A DNA stretch of 64,000 nucleotides from Thiotrichaceae bacterium (GCA_011391085.1 JAABRD010000032.1:1-64000); one strand, 5' to 3'. Shown: positions 16,790 to 26,596, counted from the stretch's first letter. Translations and numbers: made by a program. Notes: a model not told the origin generated them from the letters alone.

Positions 16790-18700
16790 ATGCGTCACTT
16801 ACTACACTTGAGTTTGCTTGTTTATACTACGCTTACTCACGCCCAAGTCGTACTTGATGGTACCGTAGGACCGACAGGTCCTTTAACAGGTCCCAATTTT
16901 CAGATTTCGGTGGACCTGGGACGTCAAGAAGGAGGTAACTTATTTCACAGTTTTAGTCAATTTGACTTGAATAAGGAACAAACGGCCACTTTTTTGGGGC
17001 CCGAGACTGTGCAAAATATCATTGGTCGAGTCACGGGTGGAGACAGGTCAGTAATTAATGGCGTCATTCGTTCGGAGATTCCCAATGCTAATTTATATCT
17101 CCTCAACCCCAATGGCTTTGTGTTTGATAAATATGCCAAACTCGATGTGCAAGGGTCCTTCCATGTCAGTACCGCAGGTCAATTACGGTTAGGTGACGCT
17201 GGGACGTTTGACGCCCGCTATCCGGAACGTAGCGTCTTTGTCAGTGCCCCTCCTTCAGCATTTGGCTTTTTGGAAACGTCTCCTGCGGAAATTAAAATTA
17301 ATGAGAGTAACCTGGCCACCGGTAGCGGCAAAACGTTGTCGTTTATTGGAGGTGAAATTAATATCAAAGGGGGACTGTTACGGGCGATTTCTGGACGTAT
17401 CAATTTGGCTGCCATTGTGTCTGCGGACCAACTTACCACGACTTCTTCGGGTTTACAAACCAGTTATAATGCCCAATTGGGTAAAATCGTGTTAGAAAGT
17501 AATGCCCGCATTGATGTTGGAAAAGAAGGGGCAGGTGACATTTACATTCGTGGTGGACAGTTTATTTTAAACCAAAGTGAAATTCTAGCGAACACTTCGA
17601 TAGACAAACGGGGTGGGGCAATTGCCCTGGACGTAGAAGAATTGCACATGTCAGAAGGTGCTAACATAGACAGTCGCACCTTTGGCCCGGGCCACGGCGG
17701 ACAAATTATTATCAAAGTGGCAGGGCAAGCGCAACTGTCTAATCATAGTACGATTCAATCTAGCACTCAAAGTTCTGATCTGCAAGCAGGTGATGCGGGC
17801 AATATTGTTCTTCAAGCCCGTTGCTTGAACCTGCAAGGTAGCACCATCAGTACGGCCACCGAGGGACCTGGACAAGGGGGTAATATCACGTTGTCCACCT
17901 TTGATTATATCAGTCTTACCCCATTTGCTTCTCCCACGGGTCAATTGTCTTCGTCTATTCAGGCCAGTTCTCAACCTAACGAAGGCAAAGAGGCGAACGC
18001 GGGCCATGCGGGGCGGATTGACATCACTACCAGGGACCTTCACTTGTCGGGTGAAAAGACTAAAATTGATAACAGCACCACGGGGGCCGGGCAGGGTGGT
18101 AGTATTACTTTGACTCTGAGTCACTCTTTACAAATAGGTGACCAAGCACAGATTTCGGCAGACAGCAAGGGGGATGGGGAAGCGGGCAATATTTCTATTC
18201 ATACGCCTCATTTGGATATGCACAATGGCACTGTTTCCACGGCGACTAACCAGGCTGACGGAGGTAATATTATCATCAAAAGTCAGGCGGTGGAACTTCA
18301 AAATAGTGAACTCAGTGCCACCGTCAGTGGTGGTAAAGGCAATGGTGGCAACCTCCTGATTAGCAACCCGAAATTTTTCCGTTTAACCAATAGTCGAATC
18401 ATTGCCAATGCCAGTAAGGGACGCGGAGGACTGGTCTTAATTGTCACCCATTCGCCCTTACAATCTCAACAAAGTTCTATCACTGCCTCATCAGACCAAG
18501 GACTGGATGGTGAAGTTAAAATTGATAACATTTACAACGTTGACCTGGGCACTCTTCCGATTGTGTTTTTGGATGCCGGTGGTTTAATCAAAAAACGGTG
18601 CATGGCACGTACCGACGCTGATTTAAGTAGCTTTGTCATCGTTGGTAAACGTGGATTGCCAAATGCGCCGGATGATTTGCAGAGTTATACGCCAAAATAG
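16790..18700 (+). CDS. Two-partner-secretion exoprotein (filamentous haemagglutinin N-terminal domain)
   Basis: A 636-residue protein with a short signal peptide (HLLHLSLLVYTTLTHAQ). The TPS domain (about 20-170) carries NLFHSFSQFDL and the NPNGFVF block. A beta-helix of repeated GGNITL/GGNIII strands continues to about 570. The C terminus CMARTDADLSSFVIVGKRG is of the kind shared by such proteins in filamentous bacteria. It should be exported through an outer-membrane TpsB pore, but no TpsB gene is here. Likely adhesin; short for the family. Confidence 0.9.
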   Translation: MRHLLHLSLLVYTTLTHAQVVLDGTVGPTGPLTGPNFQISVDLGRQEGGNLFHSFSQFDLNKEQTATFLGPETVQNIIGRVTGGDRSVINGVIRSEIPNANLYLLNPNGFVFDKYAKLDVQGSFHVSTAGQLRLGDAGTFDARYPERSVFVSAPPSAFGFLETSPAEIKINESNLATGSGKTLSFIGGEINIKGGLLRAISGRINLAAIVSADQLTTTSSGLQTSYNAQLGKIVLESNARIDVGKEGAGDIYIRGGQFILNQSEILANTSIDKRGGAIALDVEELHMSEGANIDSRTFGPGHGGQIIIKVAGQAQLSNHSTIQSSTQSSDLQAGDAGNIVLQARCLNLQGSTISTATEGPGQGGNITLSTFDYISLTPFASPTGQLSSSIQASSQPNEGKEANAGHAGRIDITTRDLHLSGEKTKIDNSTTGAGQGGSITLTLSHSLQIGDQAQISADSKGDGEAGNISIHTPHLDMHNGTVSTATNQADGGNIIIKSQAVELQNSELSATVSGGKGNGGNLLISNPKFFRLTNSRIIANASKGRGGLVLIVTHSPLQSQQSSITASSDQGLDGEVKIDNIYNVDLGTLPIVFLDAGGLIKKRCMARTDADLSSFVIVGKRGLPNAPDDLQSYTPK

Positions 18701-18727
18701 TGGAGAGTGGAGAACGGAGAGCGGATA

Positions 18728-18870
18728 GCCATTAAGTTAAGGGAAACCCCGTTGGAGTGGAGGCTTTAGCCGGCCGGCGGTAGGCATCACCCTCCCACTA
18801 AAATTGCGGGGCGCCTACCGCCGACCGGCTAAAGCCTCCACTCCAGCGTACCTTAACTTAATGGCATTGC
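18728..18870. repeat. S3 element with TTAGCCGG interior
   Basis: GCCATTAAGTTAAGG / CCTTAACTTAATGGC ends around a GGAGTGGAGGCTTTAGCCGG palindrome. It fills the gap between the convergent adhesin and glycosyltransferase genes, together with a half repeat at 18870-18891. Confidence 0.8.
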
Positions 18871-18906
18871 GGCTAAAGCCTCTAGTCCACCACTATCCGT
18901 TATCCA

Positions 18907-19764
18907 CTACCCATTGTCCTTATACAGCAATTGCGTAATCTGTTCAGAGACCAATCCAATCAAGAAAATCAAAATGGAAGTGATAAACAGCAAGGCGACC
19001 ATATTGGTAAAACGTCCAGCGGTGGTGAACGTGTAAACATAATAACCAGTTCCCAACATGAAGAATCCCAGACTCAAGGGGCCAAACAGTTTTAAGGGCG
19101 CGTACAAGGTCCCAATTTTAAAAATAATCAACAAGAATCGCACCCCGTCACGTAGCGGTTTGATGTGGCTTTGACCAAGACGTTTATGGGCAATAATGGG
19201 AACATAACTGACGCTATAACCAGCCCGGAAGAAGGCCATGGTGATGGTTGTTGGGTAAGAAAAAGTGTTCGGAAGTAAGTAGAGAAACTCTTTAAACTTA
19301 TTGGCCCGAACCGCCCGAAATCCCGACGTTAGGTCTGCAACCGGATGACCCACCATCCAACTGGCGAGTTGATTGTAAAAACTGTTCGCACACCAGCGTC
19401 CGAAACTGGCTTGAGAATTGGATGACCTGGCACCTACGACCATGTCATGTCCTTGGGCCAAGGCGGTTAACAGTTTCTCAATATCATGTGGATCATGTTG
19501 TCCATCGGCATCCATAAAGACTAAAATGTCTCCTTTGGCAACCCGTGCCCCGCTTTTGATGGCGGCCCCATTGCCCATGCTGTAAGGATGAGTGATGACT
19601 TTGGCACCGGCTTGGGTGGCAACGTTAGCTGAATCATCGCTAGAACCGTCGTTGACCACGATAATTTCAGCCTCTGTATTCGCATACAGTTGTGTTAATG
19701 TCGGAATCAAGGTTTTTAAACTGTCTGCTTCATTGAGACAGGGGAGGATGATACTGAGGCGCAT
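18907..19764 (-). CDS. GT2 family glycosyltransferase (polyprenyl-phosphate sugar synthase type)
   Basis: A 285-residue protein. The GT-A domain (SIILPCLNEADSL; VVNDGSSDDS; FMDADGQHD with the metal-binding DxD) is followed by two C-terminal membrane helices (about 225-275). It resembles dolichyl/undecaprenyl-phosphate mannose synthases, which load a sugar onto a lipid carrier on the cytoplasmic side. Lying two genes downstream of pilA and next to a GT-C-type enzyme, it may supply the lipid-linked donor for pilin glycosylation (inference). Confidence 0.85.
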   Translation of the reverse strand: MRLSIILPCLNEADSLKTLIPTLTQLYANTEAEIIVVNDGSSDDSANVATQAGAKVITHPYSMGNGAAIKSGARVAKGDILVFMDADGQHDPHDIEKLLTALAQGHDMVVGARSSNSQASFGRWCANSFYNQLASWMVGHPVADLTSGFRAVRANKFKEFLYLLPNTFSYPTTITMAFFRAGYSVSYVPIIAHKRLGQSHIKPLRDGVRFLLIIFKIGTLYAPLKLFGPLSLGFFMLGTGYYVYTFTTAGRFTNMVALLFITSILIFLIGLVSEQITQLLYKDNG

Positions 19765-19816
19765 AATTTTTTTAATGGAAAATGGATAACGGAAAATGGA
19801 AAATGGAGAATGTGTG

Positions 19817-19876
19817 CTGGACTAGAGGCTTTAGCCGGTGACGTGCCCCTGCCACCGGCTGAAGCCTCTAGTCCAC
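19817..19876. repeat. TTAGCCGG palindrome
   Basis: CTGGACTAGAGGCTTTAGCC arm and its inverse GGCTGAAGCCTCTAGTCCA around a short spacer. Together with the S1 MITE it fills the 295-base gap between the two glycosyltransferase genes. Confidence 0.85.
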
Positions 19877-19884
19877 CGTGATTT

Positions 19885-20048
19885 GGTAGTGATGCAATGT
19901 GGGTTCTCTGTCTGAACTCTGATTAGAATGATTTTCAGATGGACTATGATTCGTCAAGCCTCCTTTCATAGCCTTCATTTAATCATATAAATCACAGTTC
20001 AAGACTAAGAGAAACCGCACGATATTTCATCAAAATTGCATCACTACC
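19885..20048. mobile_element. S1 MITE copy 6
   Basis: A 164-bp element with S1 ends. Flanks CGTGATTT (19877-19884) and CTTGATTT (20049-20056) match at 7 of 8 positions. It ends 11 bases after the stop codon of the minus-strand gene at 20060. Confidence 0.87.
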
Positions 20049-20059
20049 CTTGATTTTAT

Positions 20060-21985
20060 TCATTTGACGGGCCCTGAATTATTTATTTCCTGCAACATTT
20101 TGATTTGCCGTTCTAACCAATCTAACCTGTTCGTATACAGTTTTGCCGTCAGTGGATTGAGGTGAGAACGCAAGGTTTGAATGGCAGTTTGGGCGTCTTG
20201 CAGGCGGTTGTCGGCCATTAGCCATTCAATTTGCCATACTCGTAATTCGGGTTGGTCGCGCTTGGCTAAAGATTCGGAAGCCGCTTGTACTGCCTGGGCA
20301 TAATGTTGTTGATGGGCATGGAAAATGGCGTGTAAGTGATAAAGGTAACTGAGATAAAAATCGGCATGAGGGTTTTTTATCAAAGTTTGAAACAGTTGGT
20401 CTAACGTTTGGGAATCTAAGAGAGTCGGGCACAAACGATAGTCGCCATCGTTGATTAGAATATTGAGGCTACTAACCACAGCCGTGTCCAATTTTGCGAT
20501 TTGGAAGTGGTCAAGCAGTTGGGATACGTTAGGGGGGGTCACTTCGGAATGTTTGCAAGCCAGGTGCAACCATAACATGTAAGGACCTGTGTCATTGGGG
20601 AAAGACTGAGTCATCTGACGCAGATAAGTTTCTGCTTGAGTCGGTCTTCCTGCTTGTTCTAACAGGGCCGCCGCGTGCGATAGGGCAAAGCGAGACAACG
20701 GTTTTTTCTCAGCCCAGAACATGGCTTGCAGAATTGGTTGCGCCCAGAGGGTCGTTTGTGACCAGGTGAGGAGAGGGAAGAATGTGAACCATAGTAACAT
20801 CAATGCAATTGCCACTTTGCGCAGGAAAACATGGTGCATTTGTTCTGCTAGAGAAAAGATACCATAAACTGTTGCGAAGAGAATCCCTAGCATGGGGAGA
20901 TAGTTACGATGTTCAAAGTAAGGTACTAAAGGGAGAAAAGTCGATTCTAACAGATGTCCGGCAAAGAACCACAGAATGGCGAATGATAAAACGGGCCGAG
21001 TGCGAGGTTTCCAAAGGGCGATTAGTAATAATCCGGCGAGAAAAATCAAGGCAAACAGAGTGGTAAGTGGCGTGAACAAGTTTTGAGAAATGGGGTAGTC
21101 ATCTGAAAAAAGATTGAAAGCATGGGGACGTAAAATAAGTATTTTCGCCAGGTAATCGCTTAACGCCCGACCTTCGGTCAGAAGACGTTCAATCAAAGTA
21201 AAATCACGAATCTCATAGGTTTGTAAAAATTTGCCAAAATGCCAAGTCAGGTAGGTGACCAAGGCCGCAATGGGAAGGTAAATGAAAACGGCTTGCCAAA
21301 GGCGAAAATAAGCGGGTTTGGGAAGTGTTTGCAAGACAGTCATTTCCAACACAACAATGTAGAATACCAATAATATCCCATTTTCTTTACTTAGCGTAGC
21401 GAGAATTCCTCCGACTCCAATGGCCAATGAAATCCAAATATATCCCTTGAACAGTCGTTTTTCAACCAGATATTGGCGCCCTTGTAAATAGGCTAACAGT
21501 CCAAGTAAGGTGAAAAAAGCGGAGAGTAGTACCATGCGTTGGACCACATACAGCACGGTGGAGGCGTGAAACGGGTGCCATAGCCAGAGGGTCGCAGTTA
21601 GCAAGGCGAGGGGGAGGTAACGGGAGGCGGGTAGTGTGAGAAGGCGTCCCAAATGCAACAGAATCCAAATAATTAGGCAACCGTTGAGGAGGTGTAGCAT
21701 GAGGTTGACGTATTTGAAACTCCACGGATTGGACGGCCAATTGTGGTATTGAAGCGCAAACGTGAGTAAAGACAACGGTCTGCCGGATTCTCCAGAAATG
21801 CCTTCAGTGGCAAATTTGATCATGCCCATGAATGGCTGAGTGTCAGTGATCTGAGAAAGGGGATCAAGATTAGGTTGGTCGTCTAAGATAAAAATGCTGT
21901 GTAAACCCGGCCAATATAACCAAGCGGTGCAAAGCAGGAGGAGAATGAAACTGAGGCCGTAAGCGATTTGAGGGGTGGTTTTCAT
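20060..21985 (-). CDS. GT-C/TMTC-like membrane glycosyltransferase with TPR-like tail
   Basis: A 641-residue protein. About ten membrane helices occupy residues 8-420. The first periplasmic loop holds an Asp-Asp pair (FILDDQPNL, Asp35-36), the usual catalytic site of GT-C enzymes, and SGRPLSLLTFALQY, a block reminiscent of the TMTC family. The last 200 residues are soluble helical hairpins of TPR type. It lies directly downstream of pilA on the same strand, as pilin glycosyltransferases (TfpW-like) often do, so transfer of a lipid-linked sugar to pilin is the best guess. The sugar and the site are unknown. Confidence 0.7.
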   Translation of the reverse strand: MKTTPQIAYGLSFILLLLCTAWLYWPGLHSIFILDDQPNLDPLSQITDTQPFMGMIKFATEGISGESGRPLSLLTFALQYHNWPSNPWSFKYVNLMLHLLNGCLIIWILLHLGRLLTLPASRYLPLALLTATLWLWHPFHASTVLYVVQRMVLLSAFFTLLGLLAYLQGRQYLVEKRLFKGYIWISLAIGVGGILATLSKENGILLVFYIVVLEMTVLQTLPKPAYFRLWQAVFIYLPIAALVTYLTWHFGKFLQTYEIRDFTLIERLLTEGRALSDYLAKILILRPHAFNLFSDDYPISQNLFTPLTTLFALIFLAGLLLIALWKPRTRPVLSFAILWFFAGHLLESTFLPLVPYFEHRNYLPMLGILFATVYGIFSLAEQMHHVFLRKVAIALMLLWFTFFPLLTWSQTTLWAQPILQAMFWAEKKPLSRFALSHAAALLEQAGRPTQAETYLRQMTQSFPNDTGPYMLWLHLACKHSEVTPPNVSQLLDHFQIAKLDTAVVSSLNILINDGDYRLCPTLLDSQTLDQLFQTLIKNPHADFYLSYLYHLHAIFHAHQQHYAQAVQAASESLAKRDQPELRVWQIEWLMADNRLQDAQTAIQTLRSHLNPLTAKLYTNRLDWLERQIKMLQEINNSGPVK

Positions 21986-22062
21986 AAGGTTTCGGTTAGC
22001 TTTTCGACGGATAGGTCAGCTTTTTCTAAACCCTAAAGGTTTAGGAAAGCTAGAACAAAATG

Positions 22063-22094
22063 AAAAAAAACCCGCCCTTTTGCAAGGGCGGGTT
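22063..22094 (-). terminator. Terminator of pilA
   Basis: On the minus strand, AACCCGCCCTT / AAGGGCGGGTT with a GCAA loop is followed by eight T. It lies 87 bases after the pilA stop and before the next gene, so the downstream glycosyltransferase is probably read through at low level or has its own promoter. Confidence 0.85.
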
Positions 22095-22180
22095 CTCAGT
22101 TTCAAGATAGCGAAAGTTCAGACTAAAAGAGGTGATTTATCAGCCATTTTCAGTTGACTCACTACGCTAACCACATTTCG

Positions 22181-22663
22181 TTATTTGCAGGTGCTGGGCA
22201 GATATTTGTCAGGAACTGGATTGCCTGGCGCGGTACCACAAAAGTCGGCAGTGGTGAGGTCAGCGTTTTTGCAACTCCACAGTTTCCTGGTGCTGCTGTA
22301 ACCCAGTGCGAAGGTGTAGGACAGGAGAACATCATCACCGTAAAAATTTATCGCGACGGTAAAGCCTGGGCCTGCCGTACCACTGCCATCCAGTGCGCCT
22401 GCACCGCATGAGATTGTCAGACCTGTGGTGTATTTGCCACCGGTTTTGGATGCCGCTTGAGTGATCAGTGCTGGAAACACGCCCTTGGAGGACAGAAATT
22501 CTTCGACAGGCGTCTTCACACCGCCCGTTAATTGCACCGCTTCAGAGACTTTGCCTCTCTTCATGTAATCGGTGTAAGCAGGGATAGCGACAGCCGCCAG
22601 AATACCGATAATGGCAACGACGATCATCAGTTCGATCAGGGTAAAACCTTTTTGAGTTTTCAT
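22181..22663 (-). CDS. pilA: Type IV major pilin (PilA)
   Basis: A 160-residue prepilin with leader MKTQKG and the prepilin peptidase site [18 protein letters not shown] (Phe1, Glu5 of the mature form). Two C-terminal cysteine pairs are likely: one in ISCGAG, two in [13 protein letters not shown], one at STCK. It forms the fibre for twitching and adhesion. Ribosome site AGAGGA is 8 bases before the ATG. Single strong gene with its own terminator and a candidate sigma-54 promoter. The leader is short, as in type IVa pilins. Confidence 0.96.
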   Translation of the reverse strand: MKTQKGFTLIELMIVVAIIGILAAVAIPAYTDYMKRGKVSEAVQLTGGVKTPVEEFLSSKGVFPALITQAASKTGGKYTTGLTISCGAGALDGSGTAGPGFTVAINFYGDDVLLSYTFALGYSSTRKLWSCKNADLTTADFCGTAPGNPVPDKYLPSTCK

Positions 22664-22775
22664 AGTATTTTCCTCTAATTATAATAGAATGGAGTTTAAC
22701 GTGGAATTTAGTGTAACCCTTCATTTAAAGTTTTAACCAAAGTTAAATCTTTAAAAGAAGACTACCACTATCTTA

Positions 22776-22793
22776 CATGAAAAATCTGTGCCA
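22776..22793 (-). promoter_or_regulatory. Candidate sigma-54 promoter of pilA
   Basis: On the minus strand TGGCAC (22793-22788) is a perfect -24 element. The -12 dinucleotide at the right spacing is TC instead of GC. The implied start is about 105 bases before the ATG. RpoN/PilR control of pilA is standard in gammaproteobacteria, but the weak -12 element keeps this uncertain. Confidence 0.4.
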
Positions 22794-22862
22794 GCTTTTT
22801 TAAATTCTTATCTATTTGATTTTAAAGTAAAAAAAATTAACCGCACGGTTACAGACTGCTTA

Positions 22863-23037
22863 TTTTCAGCACCCTGTAACTGTATAAGAATAGATTTTTC
22901 TTAATAAAATCAAAGAGTTGATTCACCTGCTGATTTTCAGCACCCCCCTTTCTTCGAAACTTTTTGGTTTTTTTCGGTTTAATAACAATAATATATAACT
23001 ATAATATTACGTTAACAGGCTGTGCATTTTCAGCACC
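22863..23037 (-). promoter_or_regulatory. Three TTTTCAGCACC direct repeats upstream of pilA
   Basis: Identical 11-mers TTTTCAGCACC (GGTGCTGAAAA on the pilA strand) at 22863-22873, 22934-22944 and 23027-23037. Each is preceded by A and, 2-4 bases further, by CTG. They lie 200-375 bases upstream of the pilA start in an AT-rich region without genes. The position fits enhancer sites for an activator such as PilR, which is inference. The rest of 22664-23246 shows no gene. Confidence 0.45.
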
Positions 23038-23246
23038 TTGTAAAAATTGTTTAATATCATTTTACGGGATTTTAATAAAATAAGAATAAGGTCTATAATC
23101 AATTTTTGATTTTTTGTTGCGGTAATTGGATGGTTATTTTGATACCTTCGAGAAATTGTTTAATTGAGATGATGGCGGTGCAATAATTCTTATCGCGTTC
23201 CAGAGGAAATACTTTGAGCAAAATGAGGGGCCAAGGCAAACTTTGA

Positions 23247-23382
23247 TATAGTAATATTCTCCTAAACTTGTACGATTCACGCTGGAACGCAATAAGAATT
23301 ATTGCGCGATGGCGCGTGGCGGCGCAATAATTCTTATTGCGTTCCAGCCAGATATGTACAAATTTATGAGAATATTACTATA
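23247..23382. mobile_element. S2 element with GCAATAATTCTTATTGC interior
   Basis: Ends TATAGTAATATTC / GAATATTACTATA, then TTGTAC/GTACAA, enclose a palindrome built of GGAACGCAATAAGAATTATTGCG arms. A half copy of the interior is just to the left (23192-23209). It stops 20 bases from the tRNA-Arg 3' end. Confidence 0.8.
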
Positions 23383-23401
23383 TGAGGCAAGTGAAACTTC
23401 T

Positions 23402-23477
23402 TGGCGTCCCTGCTAGGAGTTGAACCTAGAGTCTCTGACTTAGGAGGTCAGTGCATTATCCGTTATGCTACAGGGAC
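23402..23477 (-). tRNA. tRNA-Arg (anticodon CCT)
   Basis: A 76-nt cloverleaf including an encoded CCA. Acceptor GTCCCTG / CAGGGAC, anticodon stem CTGAC/GTCAG with loop CTCCTAA, T arm with GGTTCAACTCC. It reads AGG codons. Confidence 0.95.
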
Positions 23478-23522
23478 TTATTTTTTTATGAATAATATAT
23501 ATCATTCACCAAAAAATTTAGA

Positions 23523-23598
23523 TGGTGGAGTCGAGGAGGATCGAACTCCCGACCTTGGCATTGCGAACGCCACGCTCTCCCAGCTGAGCTACGACCCC
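23523..23598 (-). tRNA. tRNA-Ala (anticodon CGC)
   Basis: A 76-nt cloverleaf with encoded CCA. The acceptor GGGGTCG/CGACTCC contains the G3-U70 pair that alanyl-tRNA synthetase recognises. Anticodon loop TTCGCAA gives CGC. It lies 45 bases upstream of tRNA-Arg on the same strand, so they are probably co-transcribed. Confidence 0.95.
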
Positions 23599-23751
23599 AA
23601 AAAAGATGTGAGATAAAACGAAAATACTAGAAGTTTGGTAAATCTTTATGTCTATGACCTCATATTATGGGTTCTTGACAACGATTTGTATAGGGGGGAT
23701 ACAAATTTTTTTTTAGTCATGGGTAAAAACTCTAAATTAAACGTATATTAT

Positions 23752-23785
23752 AAGGAGTCCAAAACATGTTTTGGACTCCTTTTTT
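23752..23785 (+). terminator. AAGGAGTCC / GGACTCCTT hairpin with T run
   Basis: A perfect 9-bp stem, loop AAAACATGTTTT, then T6. It has terminator form on the + strand but no + strand gene upstream. It belongs to the GGAGTCC repeat family and may serve only as a repeat. Confidence 0.4.
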
Positions 23786-23793
23786 GGCCCCCC

Positions 23794-24774
23794 TTATTGC
23801 CGATAGTCGCCTTGATTGTCTAAAAACCAGCGATATGTTGTTTCTATTCCTTCCAGCAAGGGTATTTGTGCTTTCCATCCTAACTGATGCAGACGTGATA
23901 CGTCAAGTAACTTTCGCGGTGTCCCGTCCGGCTTCTCCGTATCAAAAACCAGATCACCCGTATAGCCTACCACTTGTTTAACCATTTCTGCCAGTTCTCG
24001 AATGCTGACATCTTCACCGACGCCGATATTAATAATTTCACTACTATCATAATGTCCCATCAAAAACCATAAGGCACTGGCTAAATCATCGACATGTAAA
24101 AATTCCCGGCGCGGCGTCCCTGTACCCCATACCGTCACCGTGGGCAATCCTTGCATTTTGGCTTCATGGAATTTGCGAATCAAGGCGGGTAACACATGAG
24201 AATTATCCAAATTGAAATTATCCCCGGGCCCGTACAAATTGGTTGGCATCGCCGAAATCGCATTGAATCCAAATTGTTTTCGATACGCTTGACACATTTT
24301 TATACCCGCTATTTTGGCAATGGCATACCATTCATTCGTGGGTTCCAAGGGCCCCGTCAACAGTGCCTCTTCTCGCATCGGTTGCGGCGCCAATTTAGGA
24401 TAAATGCAAGAAGAACCTAAAAACAGCAATTTTTTCACGCCGGTGCAATAGGCCGCTTCAATGAGATTGGTTTGAATTTGCAAATTATCTCTAATAAAAT
24501 CCGCAGGATAACTGTCATTGGCCTGTATTCCACCCACTTTGGCGGCGGCTATCAAAACATATTCTGGTTGTTCTATGGCAAAAAAGTTTCTCACTGCCAC
24601 TTGTTGCGTCAAATCCAGTTGTGAATGAGTACGCACCAATAAATTTTCAAATCCAGCGTGTTCCAAATGATGTAACAAGGCCGCGCCCACGAGGCCCCGA
24701 TGACCGGCCACATAAATACGTGCGTGGTGTGGAATAGGATGCCGAGAAATGGAAAAACGAGATAAATTATTCAT
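23794..24774 (-). CDS. fcl: GDP-L-fucose synthase
   Basis: A 326-residue SDR enzyme that epimerises and reduces GDP-4-keto-6-deoxymannose to GDP-L-fucose. NADP-binding [10 protein letters not shown] is present, with the Ser of SSCIYP and the catalytic Tyr/Lys of [11 protein letters not shown]. The ATG at 24774 overlaps the end of gmd by 8 bases; a TTG three codons earlier is less likely. The gmd-fcl pair makes activated fucose for surface polysaccharide or perhaps pilin glycans. Confidence 0.95.
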   Translation of the reverse strand: MNNLSRFSISRHPIPHHARIYVAGHRGLVGAALLHHLEHAGFENLLVRTHSQLDLTQQVAVRNFFAIEQPEYVLIAAAKVGGIQANDSYPADFIRDNLQIQTNLIEAAYCTGVKKLLFLGSSCIYPKLAPQPMREEALLTGPLEPTNEWYAIAKIAGIKMCQAYRKQFGFNAISAMPTNLYGPGDNFNLDNSHVLPALIRKFHEAKMQGLPTVTVWGTGTPRREFLHVDDLASALWFLMGHYDSSEIINIGVGEDVSIRELAEMVKQVVGYTGDLVFDTEKPDGTPRKLLDVSRLHQLGWKAQIPLLEGIETTYRWFLDNQGDYRQ

Positions 24775-25861
24775 GGAAATCAAAGGTTTTAAAACCGGCT
24801 TTTCGACATAAAGCGTCTTGTTTAGCTAACTTGAGGTCTTCCATGACCATTTCTTGAACTAACTGGGCAAACGGGGTACGTGGTTGCCATCCCAATTTTT
24901 CCTTGGCCTTCGTTGGGTCGCCCAGCAACGTTTCTACTTCGGTCGGTCTAAAATACCTGGGGTCAATGGCCACGACACATTTTCCAGTGTGTTTATCATA
25001 CCCCTGTTCTCCTACCCCTGCGCCTTGCCAGACGAGGGAAATATCGAGGGACTGTGCCGCAATTTCTACAAATTCTTTTACCGAATATTGAATACCTGTA
25101 GCAATCACGTAATCATCAGGCACCTCTTGTTGCAACATTAACCATTGCATTTCAACATAATCACGGGCATGTCCCCAATCGCGTTTGGCCTGTAGATTAC
25201 CTAAATAAAGACAGTCTTGCAAACCGAGTTTGATACGGGCAAGGGCGCGGGTGATTTTACGAGTGACAAAGGTCTCGCCGCGAATTGGACTCTCGTGATT
25301 GAACAAAATCCCATTGCACGCATACATCCCATAAGCTTCCCGATAGTTCACGGTAATCCAATACGCATATAATTTGGCCACGGCATACGGTGACCGTGGA
25401 TAAAAAGGCGTTGTTTCCGTCTGTGGAACTTCCTGCACTTTGCCAAACAATTCCGACGTGGATGCCTGATAAAAACGAGTCCGCTGTTCAAGCCCTAAAA
25501 TCCGAATGGCCTCTAACAATCGCAACGTGCCCAAAGCGTCGGCATTGGCGGTATATTCTGGCGTCTCAAATGACACGGCTACATGACTTTGGGCCGCCAA
25601 ATTATAAATTTCATCAGGCTGTACTTGCTGAATGATACGAATTAAATTGGTAGAATCAGTTAAATCACCATAATGTAAAATAAAATGCCGCTGTTCTTCA
25701 TGCGGGTCTTGATAAAGATGGTCAATGCGACTGGTATTAAAAGATGAAGCCCTGCGTTTAATGCCGTGAACTTCATAACCCTTATTTAGCAAAAATTCGG
25801 CTAAGTAAGCACCATCTTGCCCAGTAATTCCAGTGATTAAGGCCGTTTTATTTGTTACCAT
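24767..25861 (-). CDS. gmd: GDP-mannose 4,6-dehydratase
   Basis: A 364-residue SDR enzyme, the first step from GDP-mannose to GDP-fucose. NADP motif [16 protein letters not shown], catalytic Thr in ASTSELFG, and YxxxK in [12 protein letters not shown] are present. Normal length. First gene of a two-gene operon with fcl. Confidence 0.97.
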   Translation of the reverse strand: MVTNKTALITGITGQDGAYLAEFLLNKGYEVHGIKRRASSFNTSRIDHLYQDPHEEQRHFILHYGDLTDSTNLIRIIQQVQPDEIYNLAAQSHVAVSFETPEYTANADALGTLRLLEAIRILGLEQRTRFYQASTSELFGKVQEVPQTETTPFYPRSPYAVAKLYAYWITVNYREAYGMYACNGILFNHESPIRGETFVTRKITRALARIKLGLQDCLYLGNLQAKRDWGHARDYVEMQWLMLQQEVPDDYVIATGIQYSVKEFVEIAAQSLDISLVWQGAGVGEQGYDKHTGKCVVAIDPRYFRPTEVETLLGDPTKAKEKLGWQPRTPFAQLVQEMVMEDLKLAKQDALCRKAGFKTFDFHE

Positions 25862-26149
25862 GGTATAAACTAATTATGCTTTCTAAATTAAGTGAACTAA
25901 TTTGGAGTCCCAAAACACGTTTTGGGGCACCACCGCAAATCCTATAACAGGGAATATCATTTAGGATTTACGCAAAAACGTCAAAGAAACTCAGTTTCTG
26001 GTCGCCATTGATTTCAGATGATTTGCGTAACTTCTATTATTATATCATCATAATAATCTGTTCGTGACTATTCCATTTCTCATGGAATATAATATACCAT
26101 AGCAAGGTTTTTAATTTTAGGCAATTTTTAACAAAAGGTGACATTTTCA
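25862..26149. other. Intergenic region upstream of divergent gmd and the 26150 gene
   Basis: No gene is seen. It contains an imperfect GGAGTCCCAAAACACGTTTTGGG repeat (25903-25926) and an AGAAACTCAGTTTCT repeat (25985-25999). The AT-rich centre (26035-26115) could hold the two divergent promoters. Confidence 0.5.
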
Positions 26150-26530
26150 ATGTTAAGAGAACTTCGTCTGACTCAATGCGATCCTTCTGGAACCCGCAAA
26201 CGCTGGTTCCAAGATGATTATTTTGACCTCTTTACTTGGCAAGAACAAAATGGTGAAGTAACCAGTTTTCAACTTTGTTATGACCGTCTAGGGGTTGAAC
26301 GAGTTTTCTCCTGGGACCGAGACCGGGGGTTTGGCCACCACCGCATCGATGATGGAGAAGCCTCCCCACATAAAAATATGACACCAGTGTTTATCATGGA
26401 TGGCCCCTTTTCGCCCACCGAAGTGATACCTAAATTTATCAAAGCCTGTGAACCTATCAGTAAAACTATTAAAACGTTTATCATGCAGAAAATTTTTGAA
26501 TATCTCAACCAGCAAAATGAACTGGAATAA
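26150..26530 (+). CDS. Conserved-looking hypothetical protein
   Basis: A 126-residue protein beginning MLRELRLTQCDPSGTRKRWF and preceded by AAAGGTGA. It is rich in aromatic and acidic residues (DDYFDLFTWQEQ; FSWDRDRGFGHHRIDDGE) and has a helical tail. The opening block suggests a small family of uncharacterised proteins. No signal, membrane segment or known motif. Monocistronic. Confidence 0.7.
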   Translation: MLRELRLTQCDPSGTRKRWFQDDYFDLFTWQEQNGEVTSFQLCYDRLGVERVFSWDRDRGFGHHRIDDGEASPHKNMTPVFIMDGPFSPTEVIPKFIKACEPISKTIKTFIMQKIFEYLNQQNELE

Positions 26531-26596
26531 ATTGGGGTATAAACTGGTCAGTAAAAGTTTCAAAACTGCGCGACATACCGGCTGTAAAGATATTTG

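Noticed and set aside
23099-23245. Minus-strand open frame ending next to the S2 element, possible gene remnant
   Set aside because: Part of it is translated from the GCAATAATTC palindrome arm; the rest is too short to recognise.
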